From Klebsormidium nitens (taxonomy: Eukaryota; Streptophyta; Klebsormidiophyceae; Klebsormidiales; Klebsormidiaceae), in contig DF237333.1 of assembly GCA_000708835.1 (NCBI GenBank), positions 1-64,000 of the forward strand: a stretch of DNA of 64,000 nucleotides. Direction: 5' to 3'. This document shows positions 10,718 through 23,000 of the stretch, piece after piece. Below the pieces are notes generated by a model. The model did not search any database. It worked only from the letters and a program-made list of their open reading frames with translations, and had not been told where the DNA came from. Position numbers and translations under genes: made by a program. Each line of letters starts with the position of its first letter. Position 1 is the stretch's first letter.

Positions 10718-13186
10718 GGGTTTCTGAATGTACCTAAATTTGGGTTTCATGTACGGTGCTGAAAGAGTAGTTTTTGAAGCCTTGTTGATACTGTAAATAC
10801 CTATAGACATGTAGATACTCAAAAGACAGGTGTGCCATAATCATAGAGATGCGCGCGCAGTTGCCTGGTTTGAAACAATATCAGCCTGTAATTGCGGATC
10901 CGGTTCCTCAGTCACTGCCAGATCTGAAGGTCGCATGATGCTCAAGACAGCTTAGAACTATGATTGTGGCCCTGGTTTGCTGGCATGCTCGCATAGGTTG
11001 TGCTTCGTAAGCTGACTAAAGAAACCCTTACCTAGCGAAGAAGATTGATTAAGACAGATAGATGTAGCCCTGAGAAGATTTATTATCAACCTTTGACAAC
11101 TCCTATCGCATTGATCATTGCACGAGGCTTTTGTTGTCATTTGCTTCAAGGCTTGATTCTAGCTATCAGCGGAATGATTGACCATGAGTCTCATTCAAAT
11201 TAATGATCAGCAAACACTGAGTGACTTGCTCGGTTGACTGGGATTCATTCATCAAGCCCCAACTTGGTACGGCCTTAAAGAGTGGATATGTGTTGCAAGC
11301 CATAGTGTTTCGTTGTTGACTCATGCACTCTCAACTTTCTCAACTGGCAAAGTCTGATCACACCATCGCCGCGTGTCTTCGAAGTAAGCTTATAGCCAGT
11401 GAGCCTGTCCGGTTGGAGCATGTTGATCAGCTGGCATCGGTATAGCGCCGAGGATGCAACAGATTTCCAGAATACACTGCAAATTCTGGCGGCGATACCA
11501 TGCAGTGTCATGCGCGGGCCCTAGGCTAGCCTGGCATTGATTGATCCGAACGAAGCTGCACATGCAATTGCACGACATATGATGCGCTCTTGACGAGTTA
11601 GTTAACCTGTTGCATGCTCAAGTGTGTCGATCTGAATATGTACGATGCCTTATTACAGTCAAGCCGCTCTATGGTTCTTCCTAGATCTGGTTTATATCCG
11701 GGTCACGTTGGAGAGGCTCACGGCCATGGCCAGTTTTAAGTATGTTTAAGTTGTCAATCCAAGTATATCAATCAATTCCTGTTATGATCAGCTGTTGCTG
11801 CGCTTCATCCTAGCGATTTTTATACGTTGATTCGGATGTGGAGCGGTAGAACGGCGCCAATTTTTAGACTAAGACTGCGGTTGGCAACCAGCTTTTGACT
11901 GCCGCTTGTGGCAGCATTTGCGATGTTGAACCAACTTTCAGGGCAGGCGATGTAAAGACTTCGTGTTCGCCGCGACAGTTTTAAGACTATGGTACAAACC
12001 AACATTGGTTTGTGTGCTTTCCCCTCCTTCGAGGAAGTTGTCTCTGGAATAAGCGAACTCGAGTACTGCAATTAGGCAGCACCGAGATAAAGAACATTCT
12101 CGAAGTCAAAGCCCTTCGAATTCGAGGATCCCAATGGTTCCCATCTAAGCCGCTTACAAACGCCTTGACTCAGTCGGGGCTCTCCAAGTACCCATGGCCT
12201 TTCTTGGAACATGCGGTGCTTCATTCCTAGCCTGTTCTATGAGCTTGAGTAACGTCAGACGTGGTCAACGGGGGCACAACAATCTCCAGACCAATCAGAA
12301 GACAGATTCCCTGCTCTCACACAGAAAGTATTTCTCAATTGATCGAGCTGGAAGCGAGGTTCTGCTGCACGACGCAGCCGTCCAGACCGTAGGTCACTAT
12401 CTTTTACACAGATCATCTAGTAAGTCTGGCAGCTTGGCTCTCCTTAGGCCGGTTCGCCTGCATCATTCACAGTAATCTGGATGCTGGATCTCCGAAGGGC
12501 GGAGAGCTGCTAATGCACGTCTCAACTGTTTAAGCAAGGGACCTTCTTCTAAACAATCGGGAAAATCCAAGGCTGTGAGAGTAAAGCTACCATCTCCTAC
12601 TGCTGATCTTTGAAGATTGCTTTCCCTGGCTCAACGGCTCATCATCTTACCGTACGTTCTGATTCCGATGCCTCAAGGAGACCCTATGTTTCGAGAGGGA
12701 ACGAGGATGTGATAGTGCAGTCATCACCGAGAGGAGTGCCCTTGTGAACTGTCATGCTCTCTTGTTATGGCTCAAGGGAAAATTGAGAGACCAAGAGAAG
12801 CCATTGTCAATATTTGACACGCCAGAGTTGAGGAATTTATTGAGGGGAAAACGTACACTGAACCTGAAAGACAAGTGCAAGAAGCAATATGTCAAAGAAG
12901 AATGCTACTTTTCTGAAGGCCTTCGTTCTGCTGAATGCAAGTAAGCCTACCCTTCTTGCTCCCCAGAGCTCTTCTGTCTTTGTGACCGGCTGAATCCTGC
13001 TTGCAGCAGCAATGGATTCGAGAATCTTCTTGCTACTGATGCCAGTTGTTCGAAGGCCAGGCTTTGACCCCTGCTCAACAGTGCGTTGCTGTGATATTGT
13101 CTTTGAAAGCTAGCAGACACGCAAGAAAGGAGCTCAATATCCTCGCAGTTCTTCCCACAATCTCAAAGTGCTGGCCCCTGGCTTTC
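10651..13186. other. Intergenic region between AAH and GT34 genes
   Basis: About 2.5 kb with no coding stretch I can support. Short open frames (for example near 12744-12944) have no recognisable motif, and no splice model joins them to the GT34 gene. It should contain the AAH 3' UTR, with TGTAAA near 10792 as a possible polyadenylation signal, and the GT34 promoter and 5' UTR. Confidence 0.5.
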
Positions 13187-16100
13187 ATGATGGCGCGTCC
13201 TCGTTCTCGCTCCCCTGACAGCAGGAACCTGTTTTCTTTCCTCGATCTGAGCGGCCTCTCTACAGGGTCCATCATCACGTTGGTCTGCGCGGCCCTGACC
13301 CTGGTCTTCATGCTGCAAGGCTGGCTCTTCAGCTTTGACAGCCCCCTGGATGACGGGAGTTCTGCCAGCTTTGTGGCGGCCACCAGGCGCAGGCTGAGGG
13401 AGGAGCTCAACACTGAGGACGTTTTCCAGCCGGAGGACTGGGGCTCCTTCCACGAGCGCCACGCGGCGGAGATCCGTGAGCTGGAGCGCTCCTTCAAGCA
13501 GCTGCAGAATGCGGACCACAGGAAGCTGTCCGAAGAGGAGATGGCTGCCATGCAACTGGCTGGGGAGATTGTCTTTCCAGGGGGGGCCAGTTTGGGGGAA
13601 GAGGCGACCCCCGGGGGTGGGAACAAGCGTGTGCGGACCCATGCGGACGAGGTTCTTAAGAAGTTGAGGGAGGAAGAGGAGAAGAAGAATGAGGAGCTGA
13701 CCAAGAGGACGGAAAAGCTGATTGTGCTCAAGCAGATGCAGAAGAATCTCAAGAAAACGGTGGGGGCTAAGAAAAGCATGGTAGGCGCTGAAAAGAAAGA
13801 GAGGGTAGAAAGGAAAGACAAGACAGAAAGTAGCAAGGATCATCCAGAGCAAAGACAGGGGTTGGAGGAGAACGAAGTCCAAGTTCAAGATCTGAGCCAG
13901 AGCAGGAAGGTTACAGGAGAACCAATGTTGGTAGACGATAGGCCGCGGAAGGTGGCCTCTGGTGAGAACGGACAGTCAGTGAAAGTCACTCGTCCAGAGA
14001 ATGGGAATTCCATCGAAGCTGGTGCAAAAAGCGGACTGACGCTTGTGAAAGGGAGACAGCGGCCCAAGGTCATGATCCTGACAGCGAACGAGGCGCGGCC
14101 GTGCAAGCTGGCCCGGGGGTACGAGATCATCATGAAGGGAGTGAAGAACAAGATTGACTATGCGAGGTAAGAAGTTAGACACCCGATGCTGATGTCATGA
14201 AAATATCTTTTCTTCTTGAGCCTCTACTTTTTGTTGGTATTGGCATCTACTTCTTTTGAACGCCGGTTGGCAAGGCTAATAATCTCAAGCCACAGGCCTC
14301 AAATCACGAAATCTGGTGTGCATGCAATCTGACGTGGAAGTTGTTTTCAAAATATATGTGTCTTCAGCCTTACTCTGACGAACTCGTTAACAACATAGAT
14401 CGGTCTTTTAAGAGCCCGTTTCAACAGCAGAACTCAACGTTACCCTGATTTGTGAAATGCATGGCTTTCCTGATATGCTGCAAACGCGATGGATTCTTGT
14501 CGTACCCTCAGAAATTGAACCAACTCACTTGCCATAAAGTGGCTTTTGAAGCTCCTGTTCCCTGCAAAGGTGCGGCCACATTTACGCAGCGTTCGTTCGA
14601 CCTCGCAAACTCTTAAACACTTCAGACTCCACGCTTACAAGCAATATTGAGAAAGCTCCGGTTCTCATCCTCACATTTTGTCAAATCCATCCCACAGGGT
14701 GCACGGTCACGAGCTGTTTTACAGCATGGAGCTGTTCGACTCGTCGTTCGACATGTACTGGCTCAAGTACCCCCTCCTCCAGAGGAACATGGCGGACCGC
14801 GCTGACGTGGAATGGTTCCTCTGGATGGACACCGACACGCTCATCACCGACTTCAACTTCGACATCCCCTTCGACAAGTACCGCGGCTTCGACCTGGTCT
14901 TCTCGGGGAGCGAAGAAAAGGTGAGCCAATGACCAACGAAGAGAGAATATCGGATACTTACACAAGAGCGGAGTCAAAGAGTGAGCTACCTAGAAGAACT
15001 TTTGGCTGCTCCTCACGTTGGGGCCTGCTCATACCCTGCAGATCAGAGCAAAAACCCGTTACAAAACTCTCATCCGGTCGAGATGGGGTTTCTCGTGCCG
15101 ACGCAGACCAGATCCTTTCGGTACGGTTCCTTCTTCAGATGCTTCTGCACCCTTGTCTCAGACTTCCATTTTGTGGAGAGCAGCCTGGTGCGGGCCGAGA
15201 CCATCCTCTTGGCAAACCCTGCGTTCATTTCTTAGGTGTACGAGGAAGGGGATTGGCTGGGTTTAAACGCGGGCAGCTTCCTGGTGCGCAACTCGCACCG
15301 CGGCCGCGCGTTCGTGGATGCCGTGATGGAGTACGGGGCCCTGGACAAGAGGGTCGACGTCGGCAATATGCTCAGCCGCGAGATCCAAGGCCGGGCGGAC
15401 AGTGAGCAAACAAGGCCCGCTCTGTTTTCTCTCGGCATATCGGGTAGCTCTTTCAGTGTACATTCCAGCCTCTCGTCTTGAAAGTCAAACACTCTGATCT
15501 GGACAGAAGAAGATTCGTATATACGCCTGATCGTCACTTCCAAATCTTCTGGGCCGGGCCATTGACAGGAAAAATTGAGAACCCACTTTGAAGCTCGCGG
15601 GAGCTCGTCCCTCTTCCTCCCGCTTTCCCCTTTGAGATGCCGTCCTCAGTGTCGACCTGCCAATCCGCTCAGCTCAGAAATTTTTGCAGGCGCTGGTCTG
15701 TAGGCGATTGTACGAGAGGTTTCAAGAAGCCACCAAGTAGTGCAATCCATCCGGCGCCCACTCAAACCCTTACGAAATTGTCCTGAGAATTCACCCCGCT
15801 GTGTCTTCCCCTTTCCCCTCGTAGATCAGCTCTTTAAACTCACTCCTGACGGACGACTGCGCACTTTGCGGTTGTCAATGGATTGAGCCGTTCTCTCTTC
15901 TTCGTACTGCTTGGCAGCCTACTCCGTTGCAGAAGCCCTTCCGCGAGGCGTCTCTCCTCTCCCCTTCCCTCACAACTCGCGTCTCTGTAGCTACAGAACT
16001 TTTCAGTCACGACCTCCGGGCAACTCCTGCTAGCCTTCTGCGCAGACTGGCCCAGCTCCTTCCCGGGGGCAAAAGCCAAACCCTATCCACCTTAGTACAT

Positions 16101-17196
16101 CCGTGGAGACTGGCTCACGCTCCTTTCCGCGAGCAAAGCTGAATCTTCTCCACCCTTTGCGCGCCTGGCGCACCTCTTTTTCCGGATACAAAACGAAACT
16201 CCGTTCACCATTTTGCGCAGACTGGCCCACCTCGTTCCCTGGGGCAAAAGCAGATCTTCTCCACCCTTTGCGCGAACTGGCCCACCTCTTTTCCTAGATA
16301 CAAAAGCACACGCCGTCCACCTTTCTGCGCAGACTGGCCCGCCGACGACCAGTGCGCGATCGTGCACCTGCTCAGAACGCGCCAGGCCGAGTGGCGCAAC
16401 TGGACGGTCCTTGAGCCGGACGGCGTGTACCACACGTGGTGGAAGACGGTTCGCCCCATCCTAGATATCCTGGCCGACCAGGGGAACGACATCGAGGGCG
16501 GGGCGGCATACCCTTTTGTCACACATTTTACCGGTGAGGAGCGACCGAGGGCTCTGATTGTTGCGACGGCTCGAAAATGGTTTCCGTGGCAGAATGTAAA
16601 AGCTTCAGCCCTCTTAGAGCCGGTATGCAGGAAAGGAGAGCGGCAGCTGATTGTAAACAGATGAGGCGACTGGCGTCTCTTTGGCGCAGAACCATTGATT
16701 CGTCCGATTTGCCCCGGGCCCGTTTGCTTGGAATCCTAACGGTCGGCTAAAGTCGATCCAAAGAAAAGTCGCTGGCTGCTCGATCGCTTCTTTTCAATAA
16801 GCGCATTCGAGGAGAGGTCTTGCTTATTTGTTTGTTCCCTCTTTCTGCGTTTCATCCGAAAGCCGGACGGATTATCGTCCGAGGTCCCAGAAAAGGTTTT
16901 AATGAAGGATTCCTCTTCACGAGCCCACAAGCAGGCGCGAAGGCGCCGTTTGACTTTGTCCGGGTGAATATATGCTGTCCAACGTCCCGTCAGATCAGCG
17001 TCCCCGACGTCCAATAGCTCCCTTATAACCCCCTTCCGCAGGCTGCAAGATGTGCCACGGCGAGTACGGCGAGGCCAGCCTGGACGAGTGCCACGAGGCG
17101 TTCGACCGTGCGTACAACTTTGCGGACAACCAGGTGCTGCGGACGTACGGCTACCAGCACGCCAGCCTCGACAGCGCCGTGCTGCGGCCGCTATAG
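13187..17196 (+). CDS. GT34 family glycosyltransferase (xylosyl/galactosyltransferase type), type II Golgi membrane protein
   Basis: Five exons: 13187-14166, 14698-14920, 15236-15401, 16333-16533, 17042-17196; 574 residues with consistent phases. Residues 1-27 are a short basic cytosolic tail and 28-48 a single membrane anchor. About 50-310 form a long stem rich in Lys/Glu with coiled-coil character. The catalytic domain begins near 300 (KVMILTANEA). It has the metal-binding DxD in WFLWMDTDTLITD (Asp371, Asp373), then NAGSFLVRN, DDQCAIVHLL, YPFVTHFTGC and FNFADNQVL, the usual GT34 order. Plant members add xylose to xyloglucan or galactose to galactomannan in the Golgi; fungal members are Gma12/Mnn10. 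The acceptor cannot be told from sequence. The stem is longer than in typical XXT proteins. ATG 13187 or 13190 was chosen because the frame upstream lacks an ATG and the anchor follows directly. Confidence 0.93.
16028..16345 (+). repeat. ~57-bp tandem array of duplicated splice acceptors before GT34 exon 4
   Basis: Six units start near 16039, 16099, 16158, 16214, 16269 and 16326 within the 931-bp intron 15402-16332. The last unit is the true acceptor, TGCGCAG followed by ACTGGCCCG of exon 4. Units 1 and 4 keep TGCGCAG/ACTGGCCCA exactly; units 3 and 5 have TGCGCGC or TGCGCGA. Units alternate between a GGGGCAAAAG type and a GATACAAAA type, which suggests a dimeric higher-order unit of about 112 bp. 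Splicing at unit 1 or unit 4 in the same phase reaches a stop (TAG) within about 30 codons. Confidence 0.9.
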
Positions 17197-20037
17197 ACCG
17201 TTTGAGCTGGGTCCAGCGAAAGTTTCGCTGGCTTACTAAAGCATTGATCCCTATGATGTAATCTGGTGAAGCACTCTAGTGAAGCGTTGCAAAGTTGAAT
17301 GACGAGTCAAACTGTTACAAAAGTCTGCGTCACTTCAATCAACGAGGCCGCCCGAAAGGAAAATCCTCCTTACAGTCAGGTGACCGGCCGTGTGTTTGCA
17401 CTCGTGGTTTGTCTCAGGTGGGGCAAGGTCGGACACCTCTTAGAGCTTGATACCATGCAAGAAGACATTATTACTCATATACCCAGCGAGTAAAGAGGGC
17501 AGGCTATGCTCGCTCATTGTGAACAATTAGGCATTCCCCGTCCGACGTTGTAATGCAGTCGCTTTCTTCCCTTTCTCAGAGGACAAAGCGCATCCACGGT
17601 CATGCAGCTATTGAAGTATGGTAATCTGCATCAGTCTACTTTAAGAACCGGAGTGTCTTCAGCCTAAGTAGCCCGGGATCCATCTTGACCGATCCGACTT
17701 CGTGCTGACAGACGATGATATTCAATGTCAGGCATTCAGAACTGAGCAACTACAACTGCTTGAAAGCCGAGCAGTGTTCGCATATCAAGTAACAAGTCAA
17801 TTTGGTTGGTGTTTGTGTATGAGGATTTTATATGCAAGTAATCAGAACATACACGTCACTTTATCTGAAAAATACATTGGTAATCATCATGCTACGCGTG
17901 CGCTTCGGTCCTTCGAGAGCCATGCTGCCGTTCACCATAACGAGTGCTGGCGTGCGTCATTCGCAATTCTTCTCAGCTGGTTACCGAACGCTCGTTCATA
18001 GTAAGACCACCTCGGAACCTAGTCGCCAACGTAGAGTATGTCTGCAATATGTCCGGCTGGATTATTGCAGATGAAGCAATATAGTATCATAGTTTCAAAG
18101 CTCTTTTGGAATCCTCCACTGTCGAAATGTTGAAAAAATGCACACCGGAAGCTGGCTGTTACATGCACATCCAGTTGCGCAATTTGACATGCCAGTGCGT
18201 TCCGTAACATTTTCAAGTCAACCATTACAAGTAGTCTTATGCACGTTGGCGCTGGGCCCTTGAGATAGTTGAGTAAGTTGAGATACCTAGACGTTGGAAC
18301 TTTTGGGCACTGACTGGTGTGCCGTGAATTGCAAGAATGGACCTACAGCTTGTAGGTATTAACGAAATTAACAAAGATATATATGAGCGCATGTCAGATC
18401 ATGAAGCGCCGGACAGACGGCCTGCAAGTGATAGTCGTAGGCGCTTATATATGATGGTGATCATCGCAAGCAAGCAGCTAAGCTAGCTTCAAACAGTTCT
18501 ACAGTTGCCTAGATTGCACGACATAAGCACTGTATGCCGACAGAGATCCGATCGCAGATATTTTGTGAGAAGGACCTGAAGGGGCATGCCTCTGTGATAT
18601 AATATAACGCGGATCCATGTTAAAGACCATAAGTGCGCCGGGCTAGAGGATTGTGGCATAGGCCGTAGGTTCACTTTTGAGTTGCTAGCTGCGCAAATGC
18701 TTCGTCCGTTCATACATACTACAGCCGAGCAAGGTTGGGATTCGAAAACGCTCCTCATGAGCACACCTCGGCTTCGGTCTAGCACCGGACACATGGGCGC
18801 GTGTTAGGCGGACCCTGTGTGCACATCCCAAGTTTGACATCGGATCGGCGGTGCCCAGCGCGTGTCCGGAAGTAAATGTCCTTTGTCAAGTCGACCAATC
18901 AGATTGTCCGGATTGGGCTACGCTGGCGTCACTACCTATCATGACTCGGGAAAATGTCGACATTTTGAAGTCAGGCGTGTGCTCGGCCCAAGGCAACAGA
19001 CAACATTCAGCAAGGCACACGCATACTTTTTCACCCGACTGGGATAAGGGAAGGGACACTTTGAAGCTGTACCCCCCGTGTTAACTATCGAGCCCTTTCA
19101 GCCAGAGGACCTGAGTCCCCCCCCCTTCCTGACGGGCAGCGCTGGCGCGGGCACCAAGCGCCCCCCCCTTGCCTGCTCAGTTTTCGAGGGTCTCCGGTGC
19201 CCCCCCCATGCAAAGGCTCAGTTTTTTTCCAAATTTTGGAAAATTGATCATAGGGGAGTGCATTTGCAGAATTCTTAGGCTGTGTTGAGGCTGACTTCGA
19301 GCTAGGTGCAACCTGAAGGGCATATTTTCGACCAATTACAGGTATATTTGGAGGGAAAATGGCCATAAAATCACACTAAACACCCCTTGAACCCCCGGAT
19401 CTCATAGTCCACAATGGTCCCCCCCCCATATGACATTGGGCTTCCTTCAGTGGCAGTAGGTCCCCCCCCCATCTACCCCCCAGTAGCGGCTCTCGTTCCT
19501 CCGTACCCCCCCCATAACAGTTAATACGGGGGGTACAGCTTCAAAGTGTCCCTTCCCTAAGATTCAAGATAATATGGCGGTCTCCCAAGGGCAAAGTAAA
19601 TTCTGTTTCTCCAATCACTGATTTACCATCTAGGTACCTGCACTTATAATAGGGACACCTGGCCCCTACTTAGTACTACCGGTAGGCCAACGCAATATCA
19701 CAGAGGAGAAGAATGCCTGTACCTAGAAGCTTTTGATCAGGTTGCGCTGAACCCACTGATCTGGTGGGCGTGATGTGGTCGATTGAGCTCCAACGCTATG
19801 CCCGATTACAGAGCATAGATCCTCCAGCGCTTTTTGCAAGGTAAGATTGCTTCCGAAATACCATATGTGCCTCCCTGAGTCCAGCCTTAGGTATATCTGA
19901 GAACTTTGCAATGCGATGACAAAGCAGATGTAGGATCCACTTCAGTAGACTACAAATAGATCCACATTCCAAGCTGAGCTCTTCATTCTCCTGTGAACCT
20001 TTGCAGTGACCAACCAGCTGCAAAGCACCGGGGATCC
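17197..20037. other. Intergenic region between GT34 and FRO genes, carrying a MITE
   Basis: About 2.8 kb without a supportable gene. The middle is occupied by the 510-bp inverted-repeat element at 19048-19557. The flanks are AT-richer, with only short unsupported frames. The end must include the ferric reductase promoter and 5' UTR. Confidence 0.5.
19048..19557. mobile_element. PIF/Harbinger-like MITE with 39-bp terminal inverted repeats
   Basis: The left end (19048-19086) and the reverse complement of the right end (19519-19557) share 39 bases with one mismatch, starting GGGAAGGGACACTTTGAAGC. The element is flanked on both sides by TAA (19045-19047 and 19558-19560), the three-base target duplication typical of PIF/Harbinger elements. 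At 510 bp it has no open frame for a transposase, so it is non-autonomous. The interior carries at least six runs of seven to ten C residues. The nearly intact ends suggest recent insertion. Confidence 0.88.
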
Positions 20038-23000
20038 ATGGTAACCATGACAGAGAGCCAGAAAGCTAGCCCGGGGCAAGTCCCCGGGCCAGCAATCCTA
20101 GCGCTGCGGTGGTTCCTGCTGGCCGTTATGGGGGGGCTCTTTGTGGCGTGGAACTTCTTCTGGTGGGCTCGGCCTACCGTGTGGTTCGGCACCAATCTGC
20201 TGAACAAGCAGTGGAGAGCGGACCTTGACTCGGGGTACTTCGACCTGTACGGTAAGCTGTGCGGCAATTGCTAGCATTCCGCAACGTCGCTGGATACGAT
20301 TTGGATTTCTGCTGAAGTAGGGACTGACGTGGGTGCTAATGTGACCCGCTGCGAGTGCTGAGCGAGCTAGGCACTCGCTTGCAAGGGACAGTCCCATTGG
20401 TGCGTTTTGCGGCTGATCTACAAACGGATCTATAACAAATTTCTCATAGAGGTGGATCCTTGAAGAGACCTTATTGCTTGCGACGGACATTCTAAGCAGT
20501 GCTCTTCTTGACGGATATGTATGCAGTCGGCGAATCTGGCTCTTTCTGCCAGCTCCTCTGCTGCCAAGCAAGAGTCACTGCAAGCACACGTTGCTCTGTC
20601 TATCAGTCCGAAAATACGCCCAAAGATCTTTGCTTTTGTTCATCATCTTTACCACAGTCATATGTTATTTATCACTGCTGAGACTTTGTGACTTGTTCTT
20701 TACTCTTTTGCAGTTTTCAACACGCTCTGAACAAATTCTAAAAGTAGTCGTTCTTTCATCCGCGCAGATGCAAACTATCTCCTCTACTTTGTGCCCCCGG
20801 TTCTGATTGCTATTCTGGCTCCCATATACCTGAGCCTCCCGAAGCCTCCCCGGACTGAACAGGACGTTATCAGAGAGTGAGTACCAAAGAAATTGGATCT
20901 TCTGCATCTTGCTTGCCTGTTCAACCAGCGTATGAGGACGTCTTGTGCTCTGATTGACGCTGTCCACAATTGTCCCATCCAAGTTTCTTTCTTGAGAGCA
21001 CATTGCCAGCAGAATTGCAAGTCTTGATGTGACCCCCCTCAACTCTCATTGCAGGCAAATGTCATGGTCTCTAAAGTAGCTGTGGTCCTTTCTAGTAATG
21101 CTGAAGATAGTCAGTGCTCAAGCGCAGTGCAGAAAAGGCATCCGGGCTCTTCCTGGTCTTGACAGTAAAAGGCATTCACGCCCTTCCTGAAACTGCACCC
21201 CCTTGTTTCCGCCTGCAGGGCTAAGCCCCCCAGTCTCCTCTACCGGATCTGGAAGTTCCAGGTGTTCCAGACCGTGACTGTGGCGGAGTTGTTTTGGTGC
21301 ACGTATGTTGCGGCGTTTCTCATCTGGCAGGCTGCGGTCATGTACTGCAAGAAGTACGAGACCATCCACAGGGTGCCGCTAGTCAAGCCCAAGAAGCCGC
21401 CAGCGCCAGCGTAAGCATTACGCCCACACATGTGTCCAACAGTTTCCAACTGGTGTGCTCCTTGTTAAGTAGCTCTTTGGCTTAGTCTACTGTGGTTTTC
21501 CCTTTCGAGGAGGGAGATTTCAAGCTCTTGATTAGCAAGTACTGCCTTTGAAGGAGTTCTAAAGGGCACTTCTTCCAATAAGACAGCAAGAACGAAGAAA
21601 AGAGTTCTCTACAATAAGGACTCTGAGGAAGCCGTTACCAGATTGTCCTTTGCACAATGTTTGCAAGATGGTTGACTGGGCCTGGCTTAGTCACACCTCC
21701 TGACAACCCAAGTATAGGTCTCCCAATTCCAACTCTGGCAGGGCTCTTTAAATACTGGACTCCCTACCTTAGGAACCTCACTGTCAATCCCCCGCACTCA
21801 TTGCATACTTCCTGCACTGATTCCATTCCCCTCGGCTGTTAGCCCTGTTCGCCCTGTTTCCTAGTTTCACCCCCCTCGCTCCCTGACAGGTGGCAAGGCG
21901 AGTGGGACTACATCGCGCAGCTCTTCGGATGGGCGTCTTACATCCTGGTCAACCTGCTTTTCTTCCCAGTCGCGCGCAACTCCCCCCTCCTGAAGCTCAT
22001 CAACGTCCCCTGGGAGCGCGCGGTGCGCTACCACCGCTGGCTCGCGTGGTGGATGCTCCTCATGACGCTCGGCCACTTCGTCGCCTACATGACCTACTGG
22101 CAGAAGATCGGCACCGTGCAGAAAAACGTGAGTGGAAAGTGGACTTGTGCTTTTCCGGTTGGAGGTTCTGTTTTGTTGGGCGCTTCTAGGTTAGGTACTG
22201 TGTGATCGGGCCGCTTTGCAACTGGTGTCAGATTGGTTCTCTTGCTTAACTCTGTACTGCCAAGCGTACTGACAAACATGCTCCATCTGGGCGGTTCTCT
22301 CATTTGCCTCTTCAGCCGTAAATAGGGTTCCTTAACTGGTTCTCTGCCACAAGTGTACTGTCAGGGTGTCCTACTTCCGACATACCAATGCTTCATCAGT
22401 ACAAAACAGGCGGTCCGACTTGTCCGAGGCGTTGACTGATCAATGCTAGACCCTTCCCTGTCAAACTGAGGACTTGACACACAACCCTTCAAAGACGAGG
22501 GGCCCAGATTTGGAAAGCCTACTGCCATCCGTTGTCCCGCTGTCAACTCTGACTGTGTCCACTTCTCGCTTCATCTCCACTTTACAAGCGTTGCGAATCT
22601 CTTTGGTTGAGCTTGCTTCATTTCATTCCTTGCACGGATATCCCACCTTTCTCTAACCCCAAGTTTCCTTCGCAAACCCAGGTCAAGGACTGGCGCGGCT
22701 ACGACGTGTCGCGCCCCGCCGGCATCCTCGTCGGCATCGTCGGCGCCATCATGGGCTTGACCAGCCTGGGCGTCGTTCGACGGCGATACTTCGAACTCTT
22801 CTTCAGCGTGCACCAGCTGTACGTGCTGTTCATCCTGTTCCTCTTTTGGCACCAAGGCACCAAGAACGGGCTCACCTTCATGATGCCCAGCCTTTTCCTG
22901 TTCGCCTTTGACCGGCTCCAAAGGGCGATCCAGTCCTGGGGCCACGCCGGGGTGCTGGCCACCAAGACCTTGCCTGACGGGACCATCCAGGTGAGAATAC

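Noticed and set aside
12744-12944. Possible small gene or upstream GT34 exon
   Set aside because: Lys-rich 66-codon frame with no recognisable motif and no phase-compatible splice to the GT34 start.
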